NCBI RefSeq assembly: GCF_020103695.1
Contig: NZ_JAHXBF010000002.1
Location: forward strand, 372,001 to 436,000
DNA length: 64,000 nt
Reading direction: 5' to 3'
From: Hyalangium versicolor
GTDB taxonomy: Bacteria > Myxococcota > Myxococcia > Myxococcales > Myxococcaceae
The position numbers were made by a program, and so were the translations under genes. The notes below the pieces were generated by a model. It was not told the origin of the DNA, ran no database searches, and was given only the letters and a program-made list of their open reading frames with translations. Below, piece by piece: positions 63,057-64,000 of the stretch (its first letter is position 1; every line of letters starts with the position of its first letter).

Positions 63057-63841
63057 GGGGCCTCCGTATGGAGCGTCTCGGCGACCTCGGTCTTCTTCAC
63101 TCCGGTGATGGCGGCCACGACATCCACCTGCTTCACGTCCTTGACGTCAAAGGTTGCGACGCGCTTGCCGAGCCGCATCACGATGATGCGGTCCGACACG
63201 GAGAACACGTCCACCATGTTGTGGCTGATGACCACCACCCCCAGGCCCTGCTCGCGCAGCCTGCGGATGAGGTCCAACACCTGCTTGGTCTGCGCCACGC
63301 CGAGCGCCGCGGTGGGCTCGTCCAGGAGCACCACCTTGGGCGAGCCCATCATCGCTCGCGCCACCGCGATGGACTGGCGCTGACCGCCTGACAGCGCTGC
63401 CACCTGCGTGCGCACGCTGGGGATGCTCACGCTCAGCCGCTTGAGCAGATCCGACGCCTGCTGCTCCATGGCCGTTTCGTCCAGCCAGCCCAGAGCCTTC
63501 TTCACACCTGCTCCCCGGAGCTCGCGCCCGAGGAACAGGTTGCCTACGACGTCCAGATTGTCGCAGAGCGCCAGGTCCTGGTAGACGGTGGCGATTCCGA
63601 GTGCCGTCGAGGCCTGGGGGCCCGTCAGGGACACGGGACGCCCGTCGAAGAGGACCTGGCCCTCATCGATGGGATTGATGCCCGAGATCACCTTGATCAG
63701 CGTGGACTTTCCTGCGCCGTTGTCGCCCACCAGGGCGACCACTTCACCGGCGTGAACCTCGAAGTCCACCGAGGTGAGCGCCTGCACGGCGCCGAAGCGC
63801 TTGGAGATTCCTCGAAGCGCCAGCAGCGGGGTCGCGGACAT
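63053..63841 (-). CDS. Sugar ABC transporter ATP-binding protein, single-module (XylG/RbsA-like half)
   Basis: A 262-residue ATPase with Walker A GDNGAGKST, signature LSGGQRQ, Walker B VVLLDEPTAALG and switch His in VISHNM. Canonical RbsA/XylG proteins carry two such modules in about 500 residues; here only one is present, so it must dimerise. The sequence ends with an extension (TGVKKTEVAETLHTEAP). ATG at 63841 follows GGAGAG, which is preferred over TTG at 63844. Coupled to the permease and followed upstream by the binding-protein gene, it forms one importer. Confidence 0.9.
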   Translation of the reverse strand: MSATPLLALRGISKRFGAVQALTSVDFEVHAGEVVALVGDNGAGKSTLIKVISGINPIDEGQVLFDGRPVSLTGPQASTALGIATVYQDLALCDNLDVVGNLFLGRELRGAGVKKALGWLDETAMEQQASDLLKRLSVSIPSVRTQVAALSGGQRQSIAVARAMMGSPKVVLLDEPTAALGVAQTKQVLDLIRRLREQGLGVVVISHNMVDVFSVSDRIIVMRLGKRVATFDVKDVKQVDVVAAITGVKKTEVAETLHTEAP

Positions 63842-63862
63842 CAATCTCTCCGAGGGTTGGAG

Positions 63863-64000
63863 CTACTGGAGCTGAGCCGTAGCGCAGGCTTCCTTGTAGT
63901 CGCCCGCGCAGATCTCTTCGGCCTTCCAGAAGCCGTCGGCGACGACGGTGCTCTTGACGTTGTCCTTCGTCACCGACACCGGGGTGAGCAGGATGGAGGG
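63863..64000 (-). CDS. Sugar ABC transporter substrate-binding protein, C-terminal end (runs off the window)
   Basis: The last 45 codons are present, reading PSILLTPVSVTKDNVKS, VVADGFWKAEEICAGDY and KEACATAQLQ. The ILLTPVSVTKDNV and FW..EEICAGDY patterns match the end of periplasmic D-xylose/ribose-type binding proteins. It is encoded 21 bases upstream of the ATPase on the same strand, completing a binding protein-ATPase-permease operon with the oxidoreductase downstream. The start lies beyond the window. Confidence 0.85.
   Translation of the reverse strand, partial: PSILLTPVSVTKDNVKSTVVADGFWKAEEICAGDYKEACATAQLQ

Overview
The window is GC-rich, densely coded DNA with very few gaps. Its gene content points to a myxobacterium, most likely suborder Cystobacterineae (Archangium, Cystobacter, Stigmatella or Hyalangium type). 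The clues are a Ser/Thr kinase with a single membrane pass and a Cys-rich exported tail, many lipoproteins, a polymorphic lipoprotein toxin with DUF3396-type immunity genes, a reduced type VI secretion cluster without TssJ, and several GTG/TTG starts. The genus is an inference; no rRNA gene is present.

Layout. 1-2.9 kb: 5' part of an ECF sigma factor gene, a 3-methyladenine glycosylase, MalQ and a small lipoprotein. 3.0-9.8 kb: TamA-like and TamB proteins. 9.9-13.3 kb: a cell-wall island of two expansin lipoproteins, the second with lost active-site residues, and a LysM/C39/PG-binding/GH19 hydrolase. 13.4-18.0 kb: a coiled-coil periplasmic protein, a VWA membrane protein and an Ig-like secreted protein. 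18.2-19.4 kb: an unlisted 55-codon gene for a double-glycine leader peptide with its own terminator, then Ku. 19.7-24.6 kb: a lipoprotein nuclease toxin with its immunity gene, a Ser/Thr kinase, and a second cassette in which only the last 41 toxin codons and an intact immunity gene remain, flanked by two copies of the 3' end of the neighbouring VWA gene. 24.6-34.0 kb (minus strand): a tightly coupled seven-gene operon (large coiled-coil membrane protein, MoxR, membrane protein, ABC ATPase, ABC permease, DUF58, BatA/VWA-like).

34.1-47.0 kb (plus strand): type VI secretion operon tssK-tssL-short tssM-tssA-tssE-unknown-tssB-tssC-hcp-tssF-tssG-vgrG, closed by a terminator. ClpV, TssJ and PAAR are not in the window. 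47.3-51.4 kb: a TonB-dependent receptor and a repeat-rich lipoprotein. 51.6-54.5 kb: DUF2252, MORN-like, ricin-lectin-like and Cys-rich small proteins. 54.7-56.7 kb: ExbB-ExbD-TonB. 56.7-58.8 kb: a MarR regulator divergent from a TolC-family protein. 58.8-60.7 kb: aldo/keto reductase and DUF547 protein. 60.7-64.0 kb: a Gfo/Idh/MocA oxidoreductase and a sugar ABC importer (permease, half-size ATPase, start of the region coding the binding protein), consistent with sugar uptake coupled to oxidation.

The parts most worth attention are the toxin/immunity locus with its decayed second copy and duplicated flanks, the double-glycine peptide, the stripped-down TssM with a repeated FDDAPPP tail, the unknown gene coupled to tssE, and the expansin paralogue without its conserved aspartate.
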